A DNA stretch of 18,010 nucleotides, taken from the NCBI GenBank assembly GCA_963578605.1, contig CAUZEA010000108.1, forward strand, positions 1 through 18,010. The letters are read 5' to 3'. Of the stretch, positions 6,760-15,036 are shown piece after piece (the first letter of the stretch is position 1; every line of letters starts with the position of its first letter). The notes beneath the pieces are model-generated. The model did not search any database and was not told where the DNA came from. It saw nothing but the letters and a program-made list of their open reading frames with translations. This DNA is from JAKVCB01 sp963578605. Its GTDB lineage: Bacteria > Planctomycetota > Planctomycetia > Pirellulales > Lacipirellulaceae. The position numbers and the translations under genes were made by a program.

Positions 6760-8118
6760 TCATGCCAGCCGTGCAAATCCCGTGTGCTTGACCGGCCCGC
6801 CAATGCGTTGCTCGATGTCTTCCTGCTGGATGGCCAGGCTCAATTCTTCAAAGACCTCGTCGCAGGCGGTCAGATAGGTATCAACGTGCTGATCCTCATG
6901 GGCCAACATCGGGTAAAATCCGCCACTGGCCAGGATGTCATGGGAGAGCATGCGAACCGTCCACAACGTTTGTAGTGCGGCTGCCTGGGGATGCTCAAAA
7001 TCAAAGTAGAGCATGGCCGGGTGCCCGGTGAAGGTAAGCGGAACCTGGTGACGCTGTGCGATCTCGGTCAGGCCATCGCGCAGGCGGGTTCCTATTTGTT
7101 CAAGGTGGGCTGGCACGTCGATTCGCATCAACTTCTTGACAGTGGCGACACCTGCGACCGGTCCCACCGCCTCGGTGCACAAGGCGCTTGAAATAAAGGT
7201 ATCCTGGGCTGCATCCATCGTGTCAGCCGTTCCGATCACCGCGCTGATCGGATGCCCGTTGCCGAGCGTTTTGGCAAATACGGCAAGATCAGGTTCGATC
7301 CCGTATTTCATATGGGCACCACCAAGACACAGTTTCCAGCTGATCGTGATTTCATCGAAGATCAGGCGGGCTCCACACCCTTGGGCCAGTTCCTGTACCC
7401 CCTCGAGAAATCCAGGTTCTGGCATCAGGTTTCGCGTGGGTTCCATAATAATCGCTGCCAGCTCCGAGCCATGTTCGTCGACGATCGCCTTGAGTTCGTC
7501 AATTTTGTTGTAGGTGAACGGCATGACCAGTCCGGCCATGTTGCGGGGGACTCCGTTGGGTTCCAGGCCGCGTTGGTTGTGCCAGTTCCCCAAGCGATCG
7601 ACCATTCCCTCTCCGTCGGCCGACAGGTTGGCCGACAGGTACCAGTCGTGCCAGCCGTGATAACCGCAGAATGCAATTTTGTCGCGACGGGTTCTCGCAC
7701 GGGCAATTCGTACGGCGATCGACATGGTTTCGCCCCCGAGTCGGCCGAAACGCACTTTTTCTGCCCAGGGGTGGATCTCCAGCAGCAGCTCTGCCAGTTC
7801 GACTTCCTCCGGTGGGTTCAGCATGCACATCACACCCTGGGGAATTCTCTCGAGAACCGCCTTGGTAACATCGGGGTCGGCATAGCCGAGGACCGTCGCG
7901 CCAATGCCGCAAGTGCACATATCGAGGTACCGACAACCGTCGAGATCTTCGACCTCAACGCCCTGGGCCTTGGCAAAGTAAGTAGGCCATTGTTCAGGTG
8001 CAAACATCTCCTGCCGTTTTCCATAGAGCTGTGTCCCGCCCGGGATGATCGTCTTGGCTTTGCGGTACAGCTGCTGGCCGCTTCCCATGGCAAGTTCTGT
8101 CATGACTGGTTTGTTCAC
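6760..8118 (-). CDS. Class III PLP-dependent aminotransferase (glutamate-1-semialdehyde aminomutase-like)
   Basis: The predicted protein has 452 residues, close to the usual length of the family. The N-terminal half has AKTIIPGGTQLYGKR and the PLP-region motif CGYHGWHDWY (151-160). Asp255 in IFDEITISW would hold the pyridine nitrogen of PLP, and Lys283 in VFAKTLGNGHP is the expected Schiff-base lysine. The family includes glutamate-1-semialdehyde aminomutase, but similar proteins act in sugar or amino-acid metabolism, so the substrate is open. A true HemL role is not supported by context. (R)-1-hydroxy-2-aminoethylphosphonate ammonia-lyase (PbfA) is also a class III PLP enzyme and is worth testing given the phosphonate genes nearby, but I see no diagnostic residue. 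The start is GTG at 8118 with AGGAG about 8 nt upstream; an in-frame ATG lies 15 nt downstream. Confidence 0.85.
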   Translation of the reverse strand: MNKPVMTELAMGSGQQLYRKAKTIIPGGTQLYGKRQEMFAPEQWPTYFAKAQGVEVEDLDGCRYLDMCTCGIGATVLGYADPDVTKAVLERIPQGVMCMLNPPEEVELAELLLEIHPWAEKVRFGRLGGETMSIAVRIARARTRRDKIAFCGYHGWHDWYLSANLSADGEGMVDRLGNWHNQRGLEPNGVPRNMAGLVMPFTYNKIDELKAIVDEHGSELAAIIMEPTRNLMPEPGFLEGVQELAQGCGARLIFDEITISWKLCLGGAHMKYGIEPDLAVFAKTLGNGHPISAVIGTADTMDAAQDTFISSALCTEAVGPVAGVATVKKLMRIDVPAHLEQIGTRLRDGLTEIAQRHQVPLTFTGHPAMLYFDFEHPQAAALQTLWTVRMLSHDILASGGFYPMLAHEDQHVDTYLTACDEVFEELSLAIQQEDIEQRIGGPVKHTGFARLA

Positions 8119-8633
8119 CGGTGGATCTCCTGACTGGACGTTTGAATGGGTCTTGGTTTGGCTTCGTGCTGTTCTGTTGTGCAGCGTGTGCTGGTAGCTA
8201 GTGGAAGCGGAGCAGGAAGTTATGCTCCGAAATCACCAGCAAGTCGTTCGTCGGAATTGGCAACCATCCTCCCGGGTGGTCAGTGCATGCCGCCAGGAGC
8301 GTTCTCATTACCGGATGGCAGCTTCGAGGTTGCGCAACAATGGATTTTCGGTGTTCACGGCTCGGCTGTCAAATCATTGTAACGCTGCTTGACCAGCAGT
8401 TCACCTCCACGGACTCGCGGTTTTTCCGCTGGAGAGCGCATTGTGAAAACGTCGGGAACAAACCAATTCCGCCCAGAAGCACACCCTACTTCACTGTTTC
8501 ATACGATGGTGTCATACAGGGGTTGATTGTTTTACCATCACAGTAGGATGTTGTCGTCCCACTACCCGCGCGGCCAAATCGGTGAGCCGGCCGGCAACCA
8601 TTACAATGCGTCGGGAAAAGCACTTCCAGTACT
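8119..8633. other. Gene-free stretch between the aminotransferase and the PEP-CTERM pseudogene
   Basis: About 515 bp with only short open frames and no recognisable protein. The part next to 8118 must carry the promoter and ribosome binding site of the aminotransferase (TCAGGAGATCC read on the minus strand). A 78-codon frame on the plus strand from 8146 has no ribosome binding site and no known motif, and I do not call it. I could not find convincing promoter boxes or a terminator. Confidence 0.5.
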
Positions 8634-9457
8634 TCAAGCCCTGGTATGGGTGCCCCGCCGCGGTACGGATAGAACAGCAAGCCCAATCCCCCAAATAACC
8701 AGAGACAAAGGCTCCGGGACTCGCGACCAGTCGACCACCACGTTGTCCAATCCAAACGATTCCCCCGCTGCCATGGAGAAGCCAATCTGCAAATCGTGAC
8801 AGCAATTGGAACCAGGTTGCACAAAAAATTCCAGGTTGATCTCGTCGGAGTGAACAGCAATGCCCTATCTGGAAGCGAACCCATAACTTCCAGACGAGAT
8901 GCCGCGAAATTTGCTCGCGTATGATTCACCGTTGAGAGTGACGATCAATGATTCGGATTGACTGAGTTCGGTGGCAGGATCAATCGATTCGAACGAGATA
9001 TCGACCAGCCCCACTTCACCGTGGAGATCGTCACTAAAATCCATCAATGAAAGTTGTGCACTCGCAGTGGGGCCGAGAAATACGCCCCCTGTTTGGGTTG
9101 TTTCACTTGGGGTCCATCCGGGAAACACTCCGCTGTTGAAGTCATCGACCAAACTGTCGCCGCTAAAGGACCAGTTTGCGCGCGACCGTCGCCAACATTG
9201 AACTGATTACTACGGCGATCATCAACAGGATCCATCGAAGTCGACACATTGTCACGAGAAACTCTTCCATTATTAAAAGTGGTAAACGTGCAAACGTGAT
9301 CTGATGAGGCAGGCAACAGGACCTTCGTCGCAGCCAGCATAACGCGACAGTCGAGGATCAGCATTTCACTGAAAGTTCTGGTCGGCGGACGGTTATTTCG
9401 CGTGTTGTGGTGAGCAGACCGAAAGTGTTGAAGGCCTTTCTTCATTGTGCCCAACAT
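8634..9457 (-). pseudogene. Broken gene for a secreted PEP-CTERM protein (frameshift plus in-frame stop)
   Basis: Read on the minus strand, one frame from 9457 gives MLGTMKKGLQHF, later the motif ILDCRVMLAATKV, and then FNVGDGRA. This frame is lost near the alternating tract GCGCGCG at 9178-9184. Dropping two bases there restores a sensible continuation in another frame: NWSFSGDSLVDDFNSGVFPGW. That second frame is open down to 8634 except for one TAG at 8865-8867. After the TAG it continues with EINLEFFVQPGSNCCHDLQ, AAGESFGLDNVVVDWS and a PEP-CTERM tail starting VPEPLSLVIWG and ending in basic residues. The conserved order (N-terminal leader-like motif, beta-rich domain, sorting signal) across three open segments is what identifies a decayed gene. 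The N-terminal motif resembles the leader found in large planctomycete surface proteins. Either defect could be a sequencing error, but two together suggest real decay. Confidence 0.75.
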
Positions 9458-9787
9458 GGCTTAGCAAAGCAACTATTCGCATATCTCACCGACCGGCGAT
9501 TCAAATTAGTTGTTTTCCCATGGAGGTGCTGGTTCACCGAGTCGTGTCGTTCCATCACCTTCCGGGAGCCAGTCTCGAATATGCTATGCAGGAAGCTGAA
9601 AACGAGTGCTCAAGCGGATAGAAAGTGGCAGCTCGCGCCGTGGCTGTGCCGCTGTTCCCCGGTAAAACCGAATCCGCTCACTTTGACGTCCGACCAGGTT
9701 TTACGGCTGGCGATCCGGATGCGGCAAAAAGAAGTAACCAACCGATCAGGTACCACGTGGTTCGCTTTGGCGCTTTTCGCTCCATCT
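9458..9787. other. Stretch between pseudogene and aldolase; mostly without a gene
   Basis: About 330 bp. The only candidate is a 35-codon frame directly behind the aldolase (9678-9785, listed separately). Plus-strand open frames across this stretch run into the aldolase gene and give proteins of random composition, so I reject them. No terminator-like hairpin is apparent. Confidence 0.45.
9678..9785 (-). CDS. Possible 35-residue membrane or signal peptide ORF, or 5' remnant of a lost gene
   Basis: The ATG at 9785 lies two bases after the TAA of the aldolase, so it could be translated by coupling. The product begins MERKAPKRTTWYLIGWLLLF, a basic start followed by a hydrophobic stretch, then AASGSPAVKP and a stop at 9678. 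This is the shape of a signal peptide or a single membrane anchor. It is too short for a known domain. It may be a genuine small protein, or the beginning of a longer secreted protein lost to a frameshift; the other two frames downstream stay open for about 28 and 38 codons without a familiar motif. No Shine-Dalgarno sequence of its own is visible. Confidence 0.3.
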   Translation of the reverse strand: MERKAPKRTTWYLIGWLLLFAASGSPAVKPGRTSK

Positions 9788-10675
9788 TTAAATCAATCCT
9801 GCCTCCACCAAAGCCTCGCGGATCGGTCCTTGCTGTTGCTGCAACGTTGCTGGCATGGGTGGCCGTGGTAGTCCGCCGTTGCGGCCTTGCAATTGCATGC
9901 AATAGCGTACGTTTGCCGGCAGGTTGTCGCCGCAAATCGCATTCCAAATCGATAGCAGATTTTCGTGCAGTTTGCGAGCGGTGACGTGGTTACCGTCTTG
10001 GACTGCGTCCCACAAAGTCATGCACAGCGTCGGAGCTGCGGTCAAGATTGCAGCGATGGCCCCGACCGCACCGAGCATGAATGACGGGTAAAGCAATGCG
10101 TCCACTGCCGACATGATTCTTGCGCGGTCCCCCGCCGTACTCAGCAAATCGGCCAGTAATTTCAAATCGCCTGCGCTTTGCTTCACGCCGATCACACCGT
10201 CGACTTCGTCGATAATCCGTGTCAGCAACTGGGGCGACAGATAAGTCCATGGTACGACATTGTAAACGATTATAGGCAATCGGGTTGCCTCGGCAATTTC
10301 AGCGAAGTGTCGAACCATCGCATCGTCATCAGGACGGAACAGGTAATGCACCGGTGTAACTTGCAACGCCGCAACACCGAAATTTTTCACCGCCTGCCCG
10401 CGTTGGATTACCGCCGCGGTACTGTTGGCGATGATGCCCGTGATGATTGGCACCTGACCGGCCGCTTGTTCGGCCACAATCGCGGTAATCACGCGAGTTT
10501 CTTCGGTCGAAAGCGTATGCCCTTCGCCCGTACTGCCGCAAACTGCCAAACCGTGAACTCCTGCATTTTCGATCAAGTATTGAGTATCGGTTCGCAACGA
10601 TTCCTTATCAATCGAACCATCTGATCGGAAGGGGGTAACCATCGGTGGAACGATGCCGTAAATGTGTTCGTTCAT
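9788..10675 (-). CDS. Dihydrodipicolinate synthase / N-acetylneuraminate lyase family aldolase
   Basis: The predicted protein has 295 residues, the usual size for this class I aldolase superfamily. The GSTGE motif (47-51) binds the carboxylate of the keto acid. Tyr138 in IIVYNVVPW is the proton relay and Lys165 in IGVKQSAGD the Schiff-base lysine. The position five after Tyr138, which is Arg in true DapA and binds the second carboxylate of aspartate semialdehyde, is Trp143 here. A lysine-biosynthetic DapA role is therefore unlikely; another 2-keto acid lyase or synthase is more probable. The ATG at 10675 starts MNEHIYGIVPPMVTPF, which fits the family start; an in-frame upstream start at 10726 would add 17 unlikely residues. 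The gene is divergent from the phosphonate operon and could share its control region. Confidence 0.88.
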   Translation of the reverse strand: MNEHIYGIVPPMVTPFRSDGSIDKESLRTDTQYLIENAGVHGLAVCGSTGEGHTLSTEETRVITAIVAEQAAGQVPIITGIIANSTAAVIQRGQAVKNFGVAALQVTPVHYLFRPDDDAMVRHFAEIAEATRLPIIVYNVVPWTYLSPQLLTRIIDEVDGVIGVKQSAGDLKLLADLLSTAGDRARIMSAVDALLYPSFMLGAVGAIAAILTAAPTLCMTLWDAVQDGNHVTARKLHENLLSIWNAICGDNLPANVRYCMQLQGRNGGLPRPPMPATLQQQQGPIREALVEAGLI

Positions 10676-10788
10676 GACAATGTCGCGATGTTGTGTGTGG
10701 TTAACTGGATAGGCACTCAACGACACGTTGTTTTCTGGTATCGCCCTGCTTGGCCGAGTAGAAGTCTTTTGTCTTCAAGGGCATCACA

Positions 10789-10818
10789 ATACAAACTTAC
10801 CAAAAAATGACAAGTCAA
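10789..10818 (-). promoter_or_regulatory. Weak candidate promoter for the aldolase
   Basis: On the minus strand, TTGACT (10818-10813) is followed after 18 bases by TTGTAT (10794-10789). The -35 box is good, the -10 box matches TATAAT in only three of six positions. It lies about 115 bp upstream of the ATG at 10675. Planctomycete promoters are poorly known, so this is a suggestion only. Confidence 0.22.
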
Positions 10819-11048
10819 AATCACCTTTCCTCCACTACCGCCGTATGGGCAGGATAGGAGAAATTGGGTCTATAGCAGCAAAGTGATGCTTCACGGTACA
10901 TCAACTTGTCGCAGATATATCACCAGTTGACCAACCAGCATAGAGGTTCGCCAGCTGTGTGACCTCTTGATTGGCTACGCATGGCGCGTGGGAGATAGCA
11001 GCCGTGATCAAAAAATAAACCTGTCCTTTTACGCCTGGCCTTCCTAGT

Positions 11049-11070
11049 GTAAAACTGGTTTGTGTTTTAC
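11049..11070. promoter_or_regulatory. Inverted repeat upstream of phnA, possible operator
   Basis: GTAAAAC at 11049-11055 is the exact reverse complement of GTTTTAC at 11064-11070, with an 8-base spacer. The 22-bp dyad has the size of a site for a dimeric helix-turn-helix regulator. It lies about 94 bp upstream of the phnA start. No regulator gene is present in the window. Confidence 0.35.
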
Positions 11071-11163
11071 TGGCAAGTACGCATTATCGCAAGAATTGTT
11101 TGGGAAATGTATGAGTTTCATTCACCAAGACAAAGTTGTATTTCGGCGAGTTAACATTAATTT

Positions 11164-12435
11164 ATGAACAGCACTTCAGACGACGGGCCAGGTGAACCAA
11201 TCGCAGCCACATTTTCCGTGAATGACCGGTCGTATTCCCCACCGGCGCGACCAATCGTGGTTATTTGCGTTGATGGCTGTGGGGACGAATATCTCAGTAC
11301 CTCGCTCGCGCATGGCCGGATGCCTAACATGGCGGGTGTGATTTCCAAGGGGTATCGCGGAATGGTCCGCGGTGCGTTGCCTTCGTTTACCAACGTCAAC
11401 AACGCTTCGATTACAACTGGCATGCCACCGGTGGTGACAGGTTTTGGGGGTAACTTCTTCATCGAACCGGAGACAGGTGAAGAGGTGATGATGAATTCCT
11501 CCAAATACTTGCGTTGCGGAACCATTCTGGCTGCGGCAGCGAAGGCGGGACGTAAAGTTGCCATGGTCACCGCAAAGAACAAACTGCTCGACATCTTGTC
11601 GCATGATCTGGAAGGAATCGCGTTTTCCTCGGAATTTTCCAGCCAAGCGGAAGAGGCCACGCATGGCATTGGGAATGTCGAAGAGCTGGTAGGACTTCCC
11701 ACGCCACCGATCTACAGTGCTGAAGCCAGCCTGTTTGTACTGGCGGCTGGTGCCAAATTGATCGGGCGCAACCTGGCTGATTTTCTGTACTTGTCGCTTA
11801 CCGACTACATGCAGCACAAGTTTGCGCCCCACACGCCCGAGTCGCTGGACTTCTACGAGGGTATCGACGCCCAAATCGGCAATATGCTCGACCTGGGAGC
11901 GGTCATCGGAATTACCGCCGACCATGGTATGAACGCCAAAAACAAGCCGGATGGAAGTCCAAACGTAATCTACCTCGAGTCGCTGCTGGACGAGGAATTT
12001 GGCAAGGGTAACAAAGTCATCTGTCCGATCACCGATCCCTATGTTGTCCATCACGGTTCGTTAGGCTCGGAGGTGATGGTTTATCTGCAAGATCCATCGC
12101 AAACCGCTGAAATCGCTGACTGGGTGTTTCAGCTGGATGGGATTACCGAGGTGATGGATTGCCCGACAGCCGTTAAAAAACTGGAGTTACCTGGCGATCG
12201 GATTGGTGACTTGATTGTGATGTCCGCCCGAGATGTAGTGATTGGCCGAAATCCCGAGTACCATGACTTTTCTCTCATCAAAGGTGGTTTGCGTTCCCAC
12301 GGGGGACGCTATGAAGAAATGGTACCGATGGTGATCACCGAGCCATTAAATGACGACTACATGACAAAGGCAGCTGAAGATCCCAGGAATTTCGATGTGT
12401 TCGATTTTGTATGTAATGGGACACTCAACCGTTAA
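11164..12435 (+). CDS. phnA: Phosphonoacetate hydrolase (alkaline phosphatase superfamily)
   Basis: The enzyme hydrolyses the C-P bond of phosphonoacetate to acetate and phosphate. The predicted 423-residue protein shows the di-metal active site expected from the characterised Sinorhizobium PhnA: Asp37 in VICVDGCGDEY, the nucleophile Thr76 in LPSFTNVNN, Asp214 and His218 in LTDYMQHKF, Asp253 and His254 in ITADHGMN, and His379 in LRSHGGRYEE. The N-terminal FSVNDRSYSPPARP also fits the family, which supports the ATG at 11164, although no Shine-Dalgarno sequence precedes it. It is the first of four plus-strand genes with gaps of 12-22 bp, so they probably form an operon. The symbol follows phosphonoacetate hydrolase usage; the unrelated E. 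coli phnA is not meant. Pyrophosphatase/phosphodiesterase relatives are the main alternative, but the motif set favours PhnA. Confidence 0.9.
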   Translation: MNSTSDDGPGEPIAATFSVNDRSYSPPARPIVVICVDGCGDEYLSTSLAHGRMPNMAGVISKGYRGMVRGALPSFTNVNNASITTGMPPVVTGFGGNFFIEPETGEEVMMNSSKYLRCGTILAAAAKAGRKVAMVTAKNKLLDILSHDLEGIAFSSEFSSQAEEATHGIGNVEELVGLPTPPIYSAEASLFVLAAGAKLIGRNLADFLYLSLTDYMQHKFAPHTPESLDFYEGIDAQIGNMLDLGAVIGITADHGMNAKNKPDGSPNVIYLESLLDEEFGKGNKVICPITDPYVVHHGSLGSEVMVYLQDPSQTAEIADWVFQLDGITEVMDCPTAVKKLELPGDRIGDLIVMSARDVVIGRNPEYHDFSLIKGGLRSHGGRYEEMVPMVITEPLNDDYMTKAAEDPRNFDVFDFVCNGTLNR

Positions 12436-12452
12436 CCATCCAACCACCTCCC

Positions 12453-13904
12453 ATGCCCACATCCACAATCAACTTCACCCCCAAAGGTCTCTACATCGGC
12501 GGCCAGTGGATGCCGAGTTCGTCCGGGAAAACACTCACGTCGCACAATCCATCCACGGGTGAGGTGCTCGGCGAAGTGCCGCTAGCGGGCGAAGAAGACG
12601 TCAATCACGCCGTGGCTACTGCCAAACAAGCCTTTGCCCAATGGCGAAACGTTCCATCGGTCGAGAGAGCAAAATGTCTTGAGCAGTTGGCCGATCGTAT
12701 CCTCGAGCACACCGAGGAACTGGCCCTGATGGACGCTTGTGATGCCGGCAATGCAGTCGCGGGCATGCGTGCGGACATGAAGATTTCCGCCGATTCGCTG
12801 CGGTATTTTGCTGCCATGTTGCGCGAGGTCAAAGGCGAAACGCTGATCAACGGGCCGCGGCATTTAAACTTGACGTTGCGCCAACCGTTCGGCGTTGTGG
12901 CCAAGATCAATCCGTTCAATCATCCATTCCGTTTTTGCGCGGATAAGGTAGCTGCCCCGTTGGCTGTGGGTAACTGCGTCGTCGTTAAGCAACCCGAACA
13001 AGCCCCCTTGTCGGGACTGCGATTTGGCGAACTGTGTGAAGGCATCTTCCCAGATGGCGTTGTGAATGTGTTAACAGGGGATGCCGTCGCAGGTTCGGCA
13101 TTGGTTCGTCACCCCGACGTGCATCGCATTGCTTTCATCGGTTCCGTGGAAACCGGGCGAATTATTGCCACCGAAGCGGCAGCAGGTCTCAAGAAGGTGT
13201 CGCTGGAGTTGGGTGGCAAGAATCCAATCATTATCTTTCCCGATGCAGATCCCCAGCAGGCAGCCAGGATGGCGGTCAAGGGAATGAACATGAACCGCCA
13301 GGGCCAATCGTGCAGTTCGACGTCGCGTGTATTTGTACACCAGTCGATCCACGATGAGGTCGTTCGGCATTTGGTCGCAGAGGCTGAAAAACTGCCAGTC
13401 GGCTTTCCCTGGTTGGAAGAATACGAGGTCGGGCCAATTGTCTCCCAGGAGCAATTTGATCGCGTGATGGGGTACATCGCATCTGCCCAGGAAGAAGGGG
13501 CACAGCTGCTGACCGGTGGTGGCAAACCGAAAGGTGAGATGTACGAGCGAGGTTTCTTCGTGTCGCCCACAGTGTTCGACGGTGTCGAGCCACATATGCG
13601 GATTGCGCGCGAAGAGATTTTTGGTCCCGTTATGTCGGTTTTCACGTGGGACGATTACGAAGCGATGATCGGGCACGCGAACGAATTGATCTATGGGCTG
13701 ACCGCAGCGATCGTTACCAATAATCTGGCGCAGGCCATGGAAACAGCCCATCGCGTGGAAGCAGGGTATGTTTGGATCAACACCAATGGCCGCTATTTGG
13801 GGGCACCCTACGGTGGCTGGAAGCAAAGTGGCATTGGGCAGGAAGAGTGTTTTGAAGAGCTGCTGAGTTACACGCAAATCAAGAACATAAATTTGGGTTG
13901 GTAG
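12453..13904 (+). CDS. NAD(P)-dependent aldehyde dehydrogenase, probably acting on phosphonoacetaldehyde
   Basis: The predicted protein has 483 residues, the standard length of the ALDH superfamily. Conserved positions are Asn156 in INPFNHPF, Lys179 in VVVKQPEQAP, the GSVETG turn at 230-235, the general base Glu252 in SLELGGKNP and the nucleophile Cys287 in RQGQSCSSTSR. The C-terminal EEIFGPVMSVF and YGLTAAIVTNN segments are typical. It starts 17 bp after phnA, and oxidation of phosphonoacetaldehyde to phosphonoacetate would feed that enzyme directly, as PhnY does in Sinorhizobium. The sequence looks more like a betaine-aldehyde-type ALDH than the PhnY I remember, so I give no symbol; the substrate is inferred from context. 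No Shine-Dalgarno sequence is visible before the ATG. Confidence 0.88.
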   Translation: MPTSTINFTPKGLYIGGQWMPSSSGKTLTSHNPSTGEVLGEVPLAGEEDVNHAVATAKQAFAQWRNVPSVERAKCLEQLADRILEHTEELALMDACDAGNAVAGMRADMKISADSLRYFAAMLREVKGETLINGPRHLNLTLRQPFGVVAKINPFNHPFRFCADKVAAPLAVGNCVVVKQPEQAPLSGLRFGELCEGIFPDGVVNVLTGDAVAGSALVRHPDVHRIAFIGSVETGRIIATEAAAGLKKVSLELGGKNPIIIFPDADPQQAARMAVKGMNMNRQGQSCSSTSRVFVHQSIHDEVVRHLVAEAEKLPVGFPWLEEYEVGPIVSQEQFDRVMGYIASAQEEGAQLLTGGGKPKGEMYERGFFVSPTVFDGVEPHMRIAREEIFGPVMSVFTWDDYEAMIGHANELIYGLTAAIVTNNLAQAMETAHRVEAGYVWINTNGRYLGAPYGGWKQSGIGQEECFEELLSYTQIKNINLGW

Positions 13905-13916
13905 CCAAAAACATTT

Positions 13917-15014
13917 ATGGCCAAAACGTCGCTAGCCGCTGTGTTTCACGAGGCAGGCCAACCGCTGACATTCCAGCGGTACGAATTACCAACACCCGGT
14001 CCTGGTGAGGTATTGGTCCGCATTACCTGTTCGACGCTTTGTGGAAGCGATGTACACACATTTCTGGGGCACCGCTTTACGCCTGTGCCCACGGTGCTAG
14101 GGCATGAGATCATGGGGGTCGTCGAACGCCTCGCTGCAGACCAAACCGTTAGCGATTATGCGGGCCAACCTCTGCAAGTGGGCGATCGAATTACCTGGTC
14201 AATTGCGGCCAGTTGTGACCATTGTTTTTTCTGCGACAACGATGTCCCGCAGAAATGTGAGCACCTCTTCAAATATGGCCACGAAAAGATTGTTCCGGAG
14301 CATCCGCTAAGTGGTGGATTGGCCGATTACTGTCACCTGGCCGCTGGAACTGCTATTTTTCGCGTGCCGGACTCCTTGTCCGACGTGGTTGCTTGCCCCG
14401 CCAATTGCGCAACGGCAACGGTCGCAGGTGCGATTCGCGTTGGAGGTGGTTGTGAACGCAAGTCGGTCTTGATTCAAGGTGCCGGGATGCTCGGGTTGAC
14501 GGCCACTGCCATGGCGCGGATTCATGGTGCTCATAAGGTGATCGTTTGCGACGTCGATGCCGATCGCCTCCAGCGGGCTACCCAGTTCGGGGCAACGCAA
14601 ACTTTGCTGGTCAGCGAGGATGAGCGCGAATTGATTGCGTCGGTCCAGGAGTTGACCGATGGGAGGGGAGTCGACCTGGCCGTGGAACTCTCGGGTGCCG
14701 CCAGCGCAGTTCAAACGGGCATCAAACTGCCACGGATTGGCGGTCGATATGTGCTGATTGGCAGCACATTTCCCACCCCTCCCGTTGCCCTGGATCCGGA
14801 ATCGGTCGTGCGCCGATGTTTGACGATCGTGGGAAATCACAACTATCGACCAGAAGATTTAGCGGCGGCGGTCGCATTTCTGGTCAAACATGATGGGGAA
14901 TTCCCGTTTGCCGATTTGGTACACGACGGTTTTTCTTTGCCGGATGCCGAAGCTGCGTTCGCCCTCGCCGTGAAGGGACAAGACTTGCGCGTGGCGGTGA
15001 GGCCGGAAAAGTAG
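13917..15014 (+). CDS. Zinc-dependent alcohol dehydrogenase, phosphonate-catabolism-associated type
   Basis: The predicted 365-residue protein is a medium-chain zinc dehydrogenase. Catalytic zinc ligands are Cys42 (STLCGSDVH), His63 with Glu64 (LGHEIMG) and probably Cys164 (CPANCATAT). The structural zinc is held by Cys100, Cys103, Cys106 and Cys114. The nucleotide fold carries GAGMLG at 188-193. The blocks QKCEHLFKYGHE and LSGGLADYCHLAAGTAIFRVPD resemble the TIGRFAM group described as putative phosphonate catabolism associated alcohol dehydrogenase (TIGR03366); this is from memory and not searched. It lies 12 bp after the aldehyde dehydrogenase. By inference it may oxidise a hydroxyalkylphosphonate to the aldehyde used by the preceding enzyme. 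Its true substrate is not known to me. Confidence 0.87.
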   Translation: MAKTSLAAVFHEAGQPLTFQRYELPTPGPGEVLVRITCSTLCGSDVHTFLGHRFTPVPTVLGHEIMGVVERLAADQTVSDYAGQPLQVGDRITWSIAASCDHCFFCDNDVPQKCEHLFKYGHEKIVPEHPLSGGLADYCHLAAGTAIFRVPDSLSDVVACPANCATATVAGAIRVGGGCERKSVLIQGAGMLGLTATAMARIHGAHKVIVCDVDADRLQRATQFGATQTLLVSEDERELIASVQELTDGRGVDLAVELSGAASAVQTGIKLPRIGGRYVLIGSTFPTPPVALDPESVVRRCLTIVGNHNYRPEDLAAAVAFLVKHDGEFPFADLVHDGFSLPDAEAAFALAVKGQDLRVAVRPEK

Positions 15015-15036
15015 CCAACTTGTTCACACAAGCAAA

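Larger units (their letters stand above)
10676..11163. other. Divergent control region between the aldolase and phnA
   Basis: About 490 bp, clearly richer in A and T than the genes on each side, without a supported gene. Promoters for both directions should lie here. The visible candidates are a weak minus-strand promoter at 10789-10818 and an inverted repeat at 11049-11070, both listed separately. I looked for Pho-box-like direct repeats (CTGTCA type) and saw none that were convincing. Confidence 0.6.

Noticed and set aside
6760..8118. Calling the aminotransferase HemL (haem biosynthesis)
   Set aside because: The similarity is only at family level, no other haem gene is near, and the same subfamily occurs in other pathways.
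7252..8133. Plus-strand open frame of 293 codons opposite the aminotransferase
   Set aside because: It is antisense to a clear PLP enzyme with all catalytic motifs; the product shows no domain and is an effect of codon bias.
9407..9871. Plus-strand 154-codon frame across the pseudogene and aldolase ends
   Set aside because: It is antisense to two better supported features and its composition (Cys, Trp, Arg, Ser rich) is that of a chance frame.
10676..11163. Pho box for phosphate-starvation control of the operon
   Set aside because: I found isolated TTGTC-like words but no pair of CTGTCA-type repeats at the spacing needed.
11176..12054. Minus-strand open frame of 292 codons opposite phnA
   Set aside because: phnA has the complete metal-site motif set; the antisense product has no known features.
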